DNA of 64,000 bases from JACVRW01 sp963814095 (GCA_963814095.1 CAWFBT010000023.1:62001-126000), one strand, 5' to 3'; positions 41,890 through 53,591 are shown, counted from the first letter of the stretch. Program-made: numbers and translations. The notes: generated by a model not told the origin, from the letters alone.

Positions 41890-41951
41890 AAGTGCCGGAT
41901 AGGTCGACCCAACCCCGTTATCGCTGTCGTTGGCCGAGCCGCCGCGAGCGC

Positions 41952-42890
41952 CTAGCGCCACCAACTCGTCCGCTGACGCGCCCCCTCGTGCGTCAGCGCA
42001 AGGTGCAGCCACCTCCGGCGGCGGTCGCCGCTCCTGATGGCTCGCATGCCGGCGCGCCAGCGCGACGAGGTCCAAACGCGGCCGTTCCAGGCGATCTCCT
42101 GAACACCCAGGCGGCGGGCGCGGGCGTGGCGGTTGCCGCGGCGGTCGTCCGCCAGCAGCCAGGTCACGATCCCGTTGCCGATGGCGAGGTCATGCGGAGA
42201 GCGGGCTCGCAGGCGCCAGTCGAGCGCGCGTCCCTCGCCGTGGACGTCGACCACTCCGGATCTCGCCTCGACGCACGCGTACCCGAGCCGCAGCGAGCCG
42301 CTGCGCCAGCGGGCCGCGATCATGCGGGAGAGCGCCAGCGTCCCGGGTAGCGCCGCGCCCGTGCAGCTTCCGGGGTAGGCGCCGGGCCGGTCGTAGTCGA
42401 AGCGCTCGATCGGCCGCCCGAGCGGCGCGCCCAGGCGCCGGCGGCCGGAGGCGCCCGACACGCCGCGGCACAGCGAGTGCGTCCAGCGTGTGCACGCGCG
42501 CATCGAGGAGACGCCCTCGGGAAGCGCGATCGTGAGGTCGTGCTGGTGGGCGCAGCGCAGCCTGGTGGCGGGCCTGCGGAAGCCGCTGTCGTAGAAGAAG
42601 CGCACGCACGTGCCGGGCGCCACGGCCGCCGACGAGCGATTGTCGTCGACGTCGTACTCGTCGCCGTCGGAGTGCTCGAAGCTGCCGAAGTCGGCGCGGT
42701 CGCCGTCCCCGCCGAAGGGGACCTCGATCCAGGCCCCCTTGCAGCCTCGGTCCATCCAGATCTGCACGCGGACGTCGCGGACGCGGGCGTCGCCGGAGCA
42801 CTCAGCCGCCTGTGCCGGCGCGACCGGCCCCGCCCCGAGGGCGGCGCCTGCAAGTGCGACCAAGAGAGTGATCCGCGCCGTCCGTGGCAT
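41952..42890 (-). CDS. Secreted protein with crystallin/I36-like and ARB-07466-like domains
   Basis: 312 residues. Signal peptide (1-28, ending AQA). Residues 30-115 (VQIWMDRGCKGAWIEVPFGG, DNRSSAAVAPGTCVRFFYDSGF) resemble beta/gamma-crystallin or peptidase-inhibitor I36 folds. The C-terminal part (VVDVHGEGRALDWRL, AIGNGIVTWLLADDRRGNRHA, RLGVQEIAWNGRVWTS) matches what I recall of the ARB-07466-like C-terminal domain, with HxxGxAxD resembling a metallopeptidase site. It may act on the cell wall. Recognition is by memory of motifs only. Confidence 0.7.
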   Translation of the reverse strand: MPRTARITLLVALAGAALGAGPVAPAQAAECSGDARVRDVRVQIWMDRGCKGAWIEVPFGGDGDRADFGSFEHSDGDEYDVDDNRSSAAVAPGTCVRFFYDSGFRRPATRLRCAHQHDLTIALPEGVSSMRACTRWTHSLCRGVSGASGRRRLGAPLGRPIERFDYDRPGAYPGSCTGAALPGTLALSRMIAARWRSGSLRLGYACVEARSGVVDVHGEGRALDWRLRARSPHDLAIGNGIVTWLLADDRRGNRHARARRLGVQEIAWNGRVWTSSRWRAGMRAIRSGDRRRRWLHLALTHEGARQRTSWWR

Positions 42891-43024
42891 CGTGGGCGGC
42901 GGCTTTATACACCCGCCCTGCAAATTCCGCAAGCGTGCAACGAGACTTGCCGATTTGCGCCAAGAACGGCGTCCGTAGAATCGGATGAAGAGGCCGCGCG
43001 GGCGCCCCCGCGCGGCCGCAGCGC

Positions 43025-46366
<3,342 letters not shown>

Positions 46367-46437
46367 GCGTTCGCTACCCTTCGCCACCGCTCCGGCCTCG
46401 GAACCTCTTAAGAGAGCTTTACCAACCCGCCCTAAAC

Positions 46438-47634
46438 ATGGCTTCGATGACACACGCCCCCATCAAGTTCACCCTCGGACTGGCCGCCATCGGCCTCTCC
46501 GCACTCGCTTTCGCAGCCTGTGGCAACGACGTGCCGTCGGGCGCCGTCGCCACCGTCGGCGACGAGCAGATCACCCAGGACGAGTTCGACAAGTGGCTGG
46601 CCACGGCCTCCCAGGGCCAGGCCCAGGGCAGCGGCGCCAGCGCCGTTCCCGATCCACCCGACTTCGAGAAGTGCGTCGCCGCCAAGAAGAAGCTGCCGGT
46701 CCCGAAGGGCCAGCAGCGCCCGAGCGACGCGACGCTCAAGAAGCAGTGCGATACCGAGTACGACACGCTCAAGACCGAGGTCATGCAGTTCCTGATCCAG
46801 GCGGAGTGGGTCCAGCAGGAGGCCGAGAACCAGGACGTGAAGGTCTCCGACAAGCAGATCAAGCAGTCGTTCGAGGACCAGAAGAAGCAGGCCTTCCCGA
46901 ACGACAAGGCCTATGAGGACTTCCTCAAGACCTCCGGCATGACCGAGGAGGACATCCTCTTCCGCGTCAAGCTCGACCAGCTGCAGCAGAAGCTCACGGC
47001 GAAGATCACTCAGGACTCCAAGAAGGTCACCGACGAGGACATCAGCGAGTACTACGACAAGAACAAGAAGCGCTTCGCTCAGCCCGAGCGTCGTGATCTG
47101 CTCGTGGTGCTCACCAAGACCGAGGCTCAGGCCGAGAAGGCCAAGGCCGCGCTCGAGAGCGGCGACAGCTTCAAGCAGGTCGCCAAGCAGTACTCGATCG
47201 ACGAGGCCTCCAAGGCGCAGGGCGGCAAGCTGCCCGCGGTCACGCAGGGCCAGCAGGAGAAGGCCTTCGACGACGCCATCTTCGGTGCCAAGAAGGGCGA
47301 GCTCGTCGGCCCGGTGAAGACTCAGTTCGGCTGGTACGTGTTCGAGGTGTCGAAGGTCAGCCCGGCGTCGCAGCAGTCGCTCGACGAGGCCCAGGAGGCC
47401 ATCCGGAACCTGCTCCGCTCGCAGGGCCAGCAGGAGGCCCTCGACAAGTGGATCAAGAGCTTCCGCGAGGACTACAAGGACAAGACCGACTGCGCGGATG
47501 AGTTCCGGATCGCGGAGTGCAGCAACGCTCCGAAGGAGAAGACGAACACCGGACCGGCTTCCGGGGGCAACCCCGGTGGCGCTCAGCCCGCTCAGCCCGC
47601 CCCGCAGGACGGCACGCAGACGCCGCAGCAGTAG
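46438..47634 (+). CDS. SurA/PrsA-type peptidyl-prolyl isomerase lipoprotein
   Basis: 398 residues. The signal peptide ends in LAFAAC (lipobox, Cys near 27), so it is a membrane-attached extracytoplasmic chaperone. The N-terminal SurA_N-like part (VATVGDEQITQDEFDKWL) is followed by a parvulin domain (about 220-320: RRDLLVVLTKTEAQAEKAKAAL, ALESGDSFKQVAKQYSIDE, GELVGPVKTQFGWYVFEV) and a Pro/Gln tail. It probably assists folding of exported proteins. mazG starts in its stop (TAGTG). Confidence 0.9.
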   Translation: MASMTHAPIKFTLGLAAIGLSALAFAACGNDVPSGAVATVGDEQITQDEFDKWLATASQGQAQGSGASAVPDPPDFEKCVAAKKKLPVPKGQQRPSDATLKKQCDTEYDTLKTEVMQFLIQAEWVQQEAENQDVKVSDKQIKQSFEDQKKQAFPNDKAYEDFLKTSGMTEEDILFRVKLDQLQQKLTAKITQDSKKVTDEDISEYYDKNKKRFAQPERRDLLVVLTKTEAQAEKAKAALESGDSFKQVAKQYSIDEASKAQGGKLPAVTQGQQEKAFDDAIFGAKKGELVGPVKTQFGWYVFEVSKVSPASQQSLDEAQEAIRNLLRSQGQQEALDKWIKSFREDYKDKTDCADEFRIAECSNAPKEKTNTGPASGGNPGGAQPAQPAPQDGTQTPQQ

Positions 47635-48248
47635 TGGACGCCCCGCCCGGCCGGCTGCTCGAGGCCATCCGGGAGCTCGACGAGATCACGCGCCGGCTGC
47701 GGCGCGAGTGCCCCTGGGACCGTGAGCAGGACGAGCGCTCGATCGTCCCGCACACGGTCGAGGAGGCATACGAGCTGGCGGACGCCGCCCACTCGGGCGA
47801 CGACGCCAAGCTCCTCGACGAGCTCGGCGACGTGCTCTTCCAGGTGCTGTTCCTGTCCCTGCTCCTCGAGGAGCGGGGGCAGGGCTCGCTCGCCGAGGTC
47901 GCCGACCACTGCCGCGCCAAGCTGATCCGCCGCCACCCGCATGTCTTCGGCGACGTGGCCGCCGAGTCGGCCGGCGAGGTCATCCGCAACTGGAACCAGA
48001 TCAAGCGCGAGGACGAGCGCGGCGGCGAGATCTTCGGCGAGATCCCGGAGACGCTCCCGTCGACGCTCTACGCGAAGAAGATCCTGAAGCGCGCAGAGGC
48101 TGCCGGCGAGCGCCGCGAGGGTTCGCCCGCCGACCCCGGCGAACGCCTCTTGGCCGCCGTGCAGGAAGCTGTCGAGGCAGGCGTGGATCCGGAGCTCGAG
48201 CTGCGACGGGCCGCGGACAGGTTCAGAGAACGGGTGGAGAAGGCTTGA
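47634..48248 (+). CDS. mazG: Nucleoside triphosphate pyrophosphohydrolase MazG
   Basis: 204 residues. RLRRECPWDREQDERSIVPHTVEEAYELADA carries the MazG signature with the EExxE metal site, and LLDELGDVLFQVLFLSLLLEE the second metal helix. RRHPHVFGDV and NWNQIKREDERGGEI are characteristic of the long MazG. It degrades non-canonical dNTPs. GTG 47634 overlaps the upstream stop; the gene itself overlaps eno by 4 bp (TTGA). Confidence 0.92.
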   Translation: MDAPPGRLLEAIRELDEITRRLRRECPWDREQDERSIVPHTVEEAYELADAAHSGDDAKLLDELGDVLFQVLFLSLLLEERGQGSLAEVADHCRAKLIRRHPHVFGDVAAESAGEVIRNWNQIKREDERGGEIFGEIPETLPSTLYAKKILKRAEAAGERREGSPADPGERLLAAVQEAVEAGVDPELELRRAADRFRERVEKA

Positions 48249-49519
48249 GCGAGATCGAGAGAGTGCACGGGCGGCAGATCCTGGACAGCCGCGGCAACCC
48301 GACCATCGAGGTCGACGTGCTGCTGAAGTCGGGCGCCGCCGGCCGCGCGGCGGTCCCGTCGGGCGCGTCGACGGGCGAGTTCGAGGCCGTCGAGCTGCGC
48401 GACGGCGGCGAGGCGTGGACCGGCAAGGGCGTCAGCACGGCGGTGGCGAACGTCAATGGCGAGCTGGCGGCGGCCGTCAACGGCATCGACCCTGCCGACC
48501 AGGCCGGGCTCGACCGGGCCATGATCGAGCTCGACGGCACTCCCAACAAGGGCCGGCTGGGCGCGAACGCGATTCTCGGCATCTCACTCGCCGGCGCCAA
48601 GGCCGCCGCCGCGGAGGCCGGTCAACCACTGTGGCGCTACCTCGGCGGTGAGGCGGCGCACGTGCTGCCGGTGCCGATGATGAACGTCCTGAACGGCGGC
48701 GCTCACGCAGACAACAAGGTCGATTTCCAGGAGTTCATGGTCGTGCCGGTCGGCGGCGCCAGCTACTCCGAGGCCCTGCGCATGGGGGTCGAGGTCTTCC
48801 ACGCGCTCAAGCGCACGCTGCACGACCGCGGGCTCTCCACGGCCGTTGGCGACGAGGGCGGCTTCGCCCCCGACCTCGACTCGAACGAGGCCGCACTCGA
48901 AGCGCTGATGCAGGGCATCGAGGCGGCCGGGTACAGGGCGGGGGAGGACCTTGCGATCGCGCTCGACCCCGCCACCAGCGAGCTCTTCGAGAACGGCTCC
49001 TACGCGCTCGAGCACGAGGGCAGGACGCTGTCGTCCTCAGAGCTGGCCGCCTACTGGGCCGAGATGGCGGAGCGCTACCCGATCCTGTCGATCGAGGACG
49101 GCATGGACGAGGAGGACTGGAAGGGCTGGCGCGAGCTCACCGAGCGCCTCGGCGAGCGCGTGCAGCTGGTCGGCGACGACCTGTTCGTCACCAACACCGA
49201 GCGGCTGCGGCGCGGGATCGAGCTGGGCGTGGCCAACTCGATCCTCGTCAAGGTCAACCAGATCGGGACGCTCACGGAGACGCTTGACGCCGTGCGCACC
49301 GCCCAGGAGGCCGGCTACACGGTGGTCATGTCGCACCGCTCGGGCGAGACCGAGGACACCACGATCGCCGACCTCGCCGTGGCCACCGGCTGCGGCCAGA
49401 TCAAGACCGGCGCGCCGTCGCGCTCGGACAGGGTCGCCAAGTACAACCAGCTGCTCCGCATCGAGGAGGCGCTCGGCGCGGACGCCTCCTATCCCGGGCG
49501 CACGGTCTTTCGCAACTAG
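48245..49519 (+). CDS. eno: Enolase
   Basis: Phosphopyruvate hydratase of glycolysis, 424 residues. VHGRQILDSRGNPTIEVDV, VPSGASTGEFEAVELRD, PMMNVLNGGAHADNKVDFQEF, LSIEDGMDEEDWKGW (metal aspartate) and SILVKVNQIGTLTETLDAV (signature) are present. Catalytic lysine and SHRSGETEDT follow. The TTG start at 48245 is inside the mazG stop; no better start exists. Followed 34 bp later by an ftsB-like gene, a common eno neighbour. Confidence 0.97.
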   Translation: MSEIERVHGRQILDSRGNPTIEVDVLLKSGAAGRAAVPSGASTGEFEAVELRDGGEAWTGKGVSTAVANVNGELAAAVNGIDPADQAGLDRAMIELDGTPNKGRLGANAILGISLAGAKAAAAEAGQPLWRYLGGEAAHVLPVPMMNVLNGGAHADNKVDFQEFMVVPVGGASYSEALRMGVEVFHALKRTLHDRGLSTAVGDEGGFAPDLDSNEAALEALMQGIEAAGYRAGEDLAIALDPATSELFENGSYALEHEGRTLSSSELAAYWAEMAERYPILSIEDGMDEEDWKGWRELTERLGERVQLVGDDLFVTNTERLRRGIELGVANSILVKVNQIGTLTETLDAVRTAQEAGYTVVMSHRSGETEDTTIADLAVATGCGQIKTGAPSRSDRVAKYNQLLRIEEALGADASYPGRTVFRN

Positions 49520-49553
49520 AAGGAGCCGGCGGACGGGCCGCGAACCCGTTCCG

Positions 49554-49868
49554 ATGGGACGTGCTGCCGCCGCCTTCCCGAGCCGTCGGCGCTCGGGCAT
49601 CCGCTGGGACCGCCTGGGGCGGTTCGCCCTGCTCGCGACGCTCGTCTTCATCCTGCTGCTGTACATCTCGCCCGCCAAGCACTGGCTGCAGCAGTCGCGC
49701 ACCGCGGGGCACCAGCAGGAGGAGCTGCACCAGCTCACCGCCGAGAACCGCGCGCTCAAGCAGCGCGTCAAGGCGCTCGGCGACCCGGGCGCGCTCGAGC
49801 GCGAGGCGCGCCGCCTCGGGATGGTGCGCCAGGGCGAGCGCTCGTACGTGATAGAGAACCTGCCCTGA
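49554..49868 (+). CDS. FtsB/DivIC-type septum formation initiator
   Basis: 104-residue bitopic protein. A basic N-terminus (RRRSGIRWDRLGR), one membrane helix (about 23-40, FALLATLVFILLLYIS) and a periplasmic-side coiled coil (QQEELHQLTAENRALKQRV), then EREARRLGMVRQGERSYVIENLP. The closing motif ARRLGMVRxGE is the conserved end of FtsB/DivIC. It should act with FtsL/FtsQ in cell division. Its stop overlaps a likely non-ATG start of the next gene. Confidence 0.87.
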   Translation: MGRAAAAFPSRRRSGIRWDRLGRFALLATLVFILLLYISPAKHWLQQSRTAGHQQEELHQLTAENRALKQRVKALGDPGALEREARRLGMVRQGERSYVIENLP

Positions 49869-50662
49869 TCTTCACGTCGGCGCACCGCGGCGGCTCGGGG
49901 CCGCCGCTCGTCCTGCTCCACGGCTTCCTCGACACCTGGCGCACCTGGGAGCTCGTGCTGCCGGCGCTCGAGCGCCGCCACGACGTGCTCGCGCCGACGC
50001 TCGCCGGCCACGCGGGCGGACCGCCGCTCGAGCTCGCCACGCTGAGCGACGCCACGCTGGCCGACTCGGTCGAGCGGGCCATGGACGACGCCGGCTTCGG
50101 CGTCGCCGACGTCGCGGGCAACTCGCTGGGCGGCTACGTGGCGTTGCAGCTGGCTGCGCGCGGCCGGGCCAGCTCCGTGGTGGCGTTCGCGCCCGCGGGC
50201 GGCTGGGCGCCCGGCGACGAGTCCTACCGCGAGACGCTCGCCGCCCAGGCGGAGCTGTTCGAGCTCATGAAGCGGACGGCGCCACAGGCAGACGCGCTGC
50301 TCGCGACGCGCGAGGGCCGGCGGCGTGCCACGAGCGCCCTGGCGGTGAACTTCGAGCACATACCCGCGGAGCTGATCGCCCACCAGATGCTCGGCGTGGC
50401 GGCGGCGCGCGGCTCGCTCGAGCTGATCGAGCACGCACGGCGAGCGGGCTGGAGGCTCGAGCCCGAGCCGATCACCTGCCCCGTGCGAGTCGTCTGGGGG
50501 TCGGCCGACAGGATGCTCCCCTGGCCCGAAGCCGCGGTCCGCTACCGGCGCGAGTGGCTCCCTCATGCCGACTGGGTGTTGCTCGACGGGGTGGGCCACT
50601 GCCCTCAACTCGACGTCCCGCTCGAGGCCGCCGAGCTTATCCTGGGCCTCACCGGCGACTGA
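49865..50662 (+). CDS. Alpha/beta-hydrolase, probably starting at CTG
   Basis: 265 residues if begun at CTG 49865. GSGPPLVLLHGFLDTWRTW is the oxyanion-hole region, VAGNSLGGYVALQLA the nucleophile elbow (Ser87), VWGSADRMLPW the acid and VGHCPQLD the histidine. The first in-frame ATG/GTG/TTG is GTG 49955, which would delete the oxyanion loop, so an upstream non-standard start must be used; CTG 49865 overlaps the ftsB-like stop as CTGA. Substrate unknown. Confidence 0.82.
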   Translation: MIFTSAHRGGSGPPLVLLHGFLDTWRTWELVLPALERRHDVLAPTLAGHAGGPPLELATLSDATLADSVERAMDDAGFGVADVAGNSLGGYVALQLAARGRASSVVAFAPAGGWAPGDESYRETLAAQAELFELMKRTAPQADALLATREGRRRATSALAVNFEHIPAELIAHQMLGVAAARGSLELIEHARRAGWRLEPEPITCPVRVVWGSADRMLPWPEAAVRYRREWLPHADWVLLDGVGHCPQLDVPLEAAELILGLTGD

Positions 50663-50673
50663 CGAGGATCGCG

Positions 50674-51459
50674 ATGAGCCAGATGGAGTTCGACGAGCAG
50701 GCGGCCAGGGACCTCGAGTCCATGTACGAGATCGGCGACGCGCGCCGCCGCCGCGAGCTCGCCCGCGCAGCCCTGGCGGCCGCGTCCGGCGAGCGGATCC
50801 TGGACGTGGGCTGCGGGCCGGGCTTCTACTGCGCCGAGCTGCTTGCCGAGGTGGGCGAGTCGGGCTCGGTCACAGGCGTCGACAGCAGCCCGCCGATGCT
50901 GGCGCTGGCTTCGCGCCGCTGCGCGGGTCACGACAACGTGGAGCTGTTGGAGGGCGAGGCGGTGGCACTCCCGGTCCCGGACGAGGGCTTCGACGCCGCC
51001 CTCGCGGTGCAGGTGATCGAGTACGTGCCCGACGTCGAGAAGGCGCTGGCCGAGCTCCGGCGCGCGCTCCGCCCGGGTGGGCGGGTGCTCATCTGGGACG
51101 TCGACTGGGACACGCTCTCGGTGCACTCCGGAGACCCGGGGCGGAGCGAGCGGGTGCTGCGAGCCTGGGACGAGCACCTCGCGCACCGCACCGTGCCACG
51201 CACGCTCGCGGGCCGCCTGCGGGCGTCGGGCTTCGAGGAGGTGGACATGACCGCGCACGCGTTCGCGGCGCTCGGGCACGCCCCCGACAGCTGGGCGGCG
51301 GCGCTCGTGCCGTTCATCGGCGACTTCGTCGCTGGCCGCGGCGGCGTCAGCGAGGAGGAGGCGGAGGCCTGGGTGGCGGAGCAGCGCCAGCTGGAGGAGC
51401 AGGGCGACTTCTACTTCGGCTGCATCCAGTTCTGCTTCACCGCCCGGAAGCCGCGCTAG
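50674..51459 (+). CDS. Class I SAM-dependent methyltransferase
   Basis: 261 residues. ILDVGCGPGFYCAELLAEV (about 42-60) is SAM motif I, GVDSSPPMLALAS the acidic strand, FDAALAVQVIEYVPDVEKAL and ALRPGGRVLIWDVDWD motifs II-III. The C-terminal part resembles arsenite/ubiquinone-type methyltransferases but no Cys metal site is visible. ATG 50674, 11 bp after the hydrolase. Acceptor unknown. Confidence 0.88.
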   Translation: MSQMEFDEQAARDLESMYEIGDARRRRELARAALAAASGERILDVGCGPGFYCAELLAEVGESGSVTGVDSSPPMLALASRRCAGHDNVELLEGEAVALPVPDEGFDAALAVQVIEYVPDVEKALAELRRALRPGGRVLIWDVDWDTLSVHSGDPGRSERVLRAWDEHLAHRTVPRTLAGRLRASGFEEVDMTAHAFAALGHAPDSWAAALVPFIGDFVAGRGGVSEEEAEAWVAEQRQLEEQGDFYFGCIQFCFTARKPR

Positions 51460-51465
51460 CTGCCC

Positions 51466-51969
51466 GTGGAGCGGCTGCCTCTCCCTCTCCCCGACGACGA
51501 GAACGCACGTCCGGAGCTCGCCGCCGAGTACGCCGCCGCGCGCGAGCGCACGGGGCGCGTGATGGCGATCCTGCGGGCCCTCGGCCCGCGCGCCGAGGTC
51601 GTGCGGGCCTTCCTCGACATGACCGAGGCGGTGCTCTACGGGCCGGCCACGCTCGGCCGTCGCGAACGCGAGCTGCTGGCCCTCGCCACCTCCGAGGCAA
51701 ACGGCGCCGAGTACTCCGGCGCGATTCACGCGCAGTTGCTCGCCGACTGCGGCGGCGGGCCCGACGGCAGCGCGCGCGACGTCGCGCTCGTCGAGTTCGC
51801 GCGCGGCCTGACGCTGGCGCCGCGCGACGGCGCGGCGGCCGTGGCGGCACTGCGCGAAGAGCTCAGCCCGGACGAGGTCCACGACGCGATCGCCGTCGTC
51901 TCCCTGCTGAACATGGCGAACCGGGCGGCCCTCGCCACCGGGATCAGTGGATCCGATGACCTCCGCTAG
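51466..51969 (+). CDS. Carboxymuconolactone decarboxylase/AhpD-like protein lacking redox cysteines
   Basis: 167 all-helical residues. ATLGRRERELLALATSEANGAEYSGAIHAQLLAD aligns with the AhpD-type CxxC...H motif, but the two cysteines are Ala81 and Ser84 while Glu82 and His88 are kept. Peroxidase chemistry as in AhpD is therefore unlikely. The GTG start is 6 bp after the methyltransferase. Convergent 4-bp overlap with the next gene. Its role is unknown. Confidence 0.8.
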   Translation: MERLPLPLPDDENARPELAAEYAAARERTGRVMAILRALGPRAEVVRAFLDMTEAVLYGPATLGRRERELLALATSEANGAEYSGAIHAQLLADCGGGPDGSARDVALVEFARGLTLAPRDGAAAVAALREELSPDEVHDAIAVVSLLNMANRAALATGISGSDDLR

Positions 51970-52292
51970 GGCTTCGCGTGCGACTCGCGCGCGCGGCCGC
52001 CCGCGAAGTCGGACGCCTCGCGGGCGTAGCGGTTGAAGGCGGCGTCCACGACGGCGGCGGCGTCCCCGCCGGCCGCGTGTCGCCAGGCGACCGCCGTGGC
52101 CCAGTCCGTGTCCTCCGCATAGAGATCGGCCAGCTCGGCGACGACGAAGCTCGACCCGAGCCGCCGGCGCAGCTGCTCGACGACGGCGTCAGCCGCACGG
52201 TCGAGGTCGGCGCGAGCCGGCTCGGGCGTGCGGGCGAGGGTTCGTTCCCCTTCGCGCCACTGGAAGAGCGCGTTCTCGAGCGTGTAGGCCAT
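51966..52292 (-). CDS. Hypothetical helical protein
   Basis: 108 residues: MAYTLENALFQWREGERTLA, then helical VVEQLRRRLGSSFVVAELADLY and a Trp/Ala stretch DTDWATAVAWRHAAGG. The regular pattern and conserved start (YTLENALFQWREGE) look real and I recall similar proteins in actinobacteria, but no function. Overlaps the convergent AhpD-like gene by 4 bp. Confidence 0.75.
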   Translation of the reverse strand: MAYTLENALFQWREGERTLARTPEPARADLDRAADAVVEQLRRRLGSSFVVAELADLYAEDTDWATAVAWRHAAGGDAAAVVDAAFNRYAREASDFAGGRARESHAKP

Positions 52293-52320
52293 CTGGGCCC
52301 GAGCGTAGCGGCGGGTTCGG

Positions 52321-52908
52321 CTAAGAGTCGCCGTCGTCCTCGTCGCCGGCGTCCTCCTCGCCGGCGCGGCTGATCACGATCCGGTCGGGCTCGATCGAAA
52401 CCGTCACCGGGCGGTGCCCCGCCCAGTGCTCGGCGTAGACGGGATCGTCCTGCACGGCCGGGTCGAGCCACAGCCCGTAGCCCTCGTCGCCATGGTCGAA
52501 CGTGCCTTCGAGTGCCTTGGGGCGGCGCTTCCGCCCGCGTCCGCCGCGGCGCCCGCGGCGGCGGCGGCGCGGCTTGTCATCGTCGCCCTCGTCCTCGTCG
52601 CCGTCTTCGGCCTCCTCAGATTCCTCCTCGACGGACTCCTCCTCCTCGGCCTGGCGCTCGGCCTCGAGCGCGGCCGCCACGAGGGCGTCGTCCTCGGCGC
52701 GCAGGTCCTGCTCGTCCGGCTCCGAGCCCGTCGCGGCGACATCGCCCTCGCCCTCGGGCTCCGCCGGGGCGAGCTCGTGCTCGCGCTTGAAGGAGCGAAT
52801 GTCGGCGACCGAGACCTCGAGCTGGTGAGCGATCCAGGCGTCGGTGCGCCCCTGGCGAACCCAGGTCCGAATCTGGTTCAGCTGAGGCTTGAGTGATCTG
52901 CGTGCCAA
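52321..52908 (-). CDS. HTH protein with acidic and Arg-rich linkers
   Basis: 195 residues. The N-terminal 45 (SLKPQLNQIRTWVRQGRTDAW, HQLEVSVADIRSFKREH) form a helix-turn-helix. The centre alternates a Glu/Asp-rich tract (about 50-110) and an Arg/Gly-rich tract KPRRRRRGRRGGRGRKRRPK. The C-terminal part TFDHGDEGYGLWLDPAVQDD ... ISRAGEEDAGDEDDGDS is acidic. Such charge blocks suggest nucleic-acid binding or phase-separating behaviour. It is divergent from csrA, with a REP-like element between. Confidence 0.7.
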   Translation of the reverse strand: MARRSLKPQLNQIRTWVRQGRTDAWIAHQLEVSVADIRSFKREHELAPAEPEGEGDVAATGSEPDEQDLRAEDDALVAAALEAERQAEEEESVEEESEEAEDGDEDEGDDDKPRRRRRGRRGGRGRKRRPKALEGTFDHGDEGYGLWLDPAVQDDPVYAEHWAGHRPVTVSIEPDRIVISRAGEEDAGDEDDGDS

Positions 52909-52928
52909 ACGGCGCCGGAGACTAGCAA

Positions 52929-52981
52929 GGGGTCAGGTCTTGCAATCGAGCACCACGTGCGCGATTGCAAGACCTGACCCC
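52929..52981. repeat. REP-like palindromic element, copy 2
   Basis: Arms GGGGTCAGGTCTTGCAATCG and CGATTGCAAGACCTGACCCC, with inner GCAC-CAC-GTGC. It matches copy 1 (35924-35978) in both arms and the inner stem, and differs only in the loop (CAC for TTC) and the unpaired bases beside it (A/G for C/T). It sits between two divergent genes. Confidence 0.8.
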
Positions 52982-53071
52982 GGCCGGGCGTGACGGTTGT
53001 CCATTGCGCGTATGGGTGACCGGTGCTTTATTGGACTGGCAAGCACGTCTCGGCAGGGGAGGCGGCCAGTA

Positions 53072-53269
53072 ATGCTGGTCCTTACACGCAAGTCGAATCA
53101 GAGCATCATGATCGGCGACGAGATCGAGGTCTCGGTCCTGGCGATCATGGGCGAGAAGGTCCGCATCGGAATCGAGGCACCGCGATCGGTGCCCGTGTTC
53201 CGGCGCGAGGTCTACATGGAGATCCGGGAGGAGGCGAACGGCACGAGCGTCGGCGCAAACGGCGCTTGA
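53072..53269 (+). CDS. csrA: Carbon storage regulator CsrA
   Basis: 65-residue RNA-binding dimer. MLVLTRKSNQSIMIGDEIEVSVLAI ... KVRIGIEAPRSVPVFRREVYMEI covers the whole CsrA fold, including the conserved LTRK start and the R-x-E-V-Y region. GGGGAGG lies about 10 bp before ATG 53072. It represses translation by binding GGA motifs. No fliW or flagellar gene is in the window, so it looks like an orphan. The stop is in a TGAGCC...GGCTCA palindrome. Confidence 0.95.
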   Translation: MLVLTRKSNQSIMIGDEIEVSVLAIMGEKVRIGIEAPRSVPVFRREVYMEIREEANGTSVGANGA

Positions 53270-53291
53270 GCCGGGCTCGGCCGGCGGCTCA
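53267..53291. terminator. Stop-codon palindrome after csrA
   Basis: TGAGCC (csrA stop) and GGCTCA (stop of the opposite gene) flank GGGCTCGGCCGGC, which can itself pair GC-rich. Likely bidirectional terminator. The same arms are found at 38973-38987. Confidence 0.4.
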
Positions 53292-53591
53292 GCCGGCCAG
53301 CCAGGCGAGCGTCTCGAACATGACGACCGTGACGATCACGGCGGTCGCGATCAGCGTGAGCGCGAGCAGCAGGAAGCGGAACTTGCCTGCCTTGCGCGAG
53401 CGCTGAACGCGCCGGAAGCGGGCCCGGTGAGCGGACTCCTTGCGGAGCCGCTCTCGGCGCTCGATCGACTCGGCGGCCTCCTCACGGAAGGCCTCCTCGA
53501 ACTGCGCAAGCGATTGGCGCATCCGCATCGTGCGCGGAAGGCTACCACCGGGATTTGGCTCAATGGTGCGCTTTCGCACCTTCAAGCTCAT
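53289..53591 (-). CDS. Small membrane protein with helical charged domain
   Basis: 100 residues. A charged helical part (about 22-68, FEEAFREEAAESIERRERL...RRVQRSRKAGK) is followed by one membrane helix (FLLLALTLIATAVIVTVVMF) near the C-terminus, a tail-anchored layout. ATG 53591 overlaps the end of the aldolase-like gene by 4 bp, so it is co-transcribed with it. Confidence 0.65.
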   Translation of the reverse strand: MSLKVRKRTIEPNPGGSLPRTMRMRQSLAQFEEAFREEAAESIERRERLRKESAHRARFRRVQRSRKAGKFRFLLLALTLIATAVIVTVVMFETLAWLAG

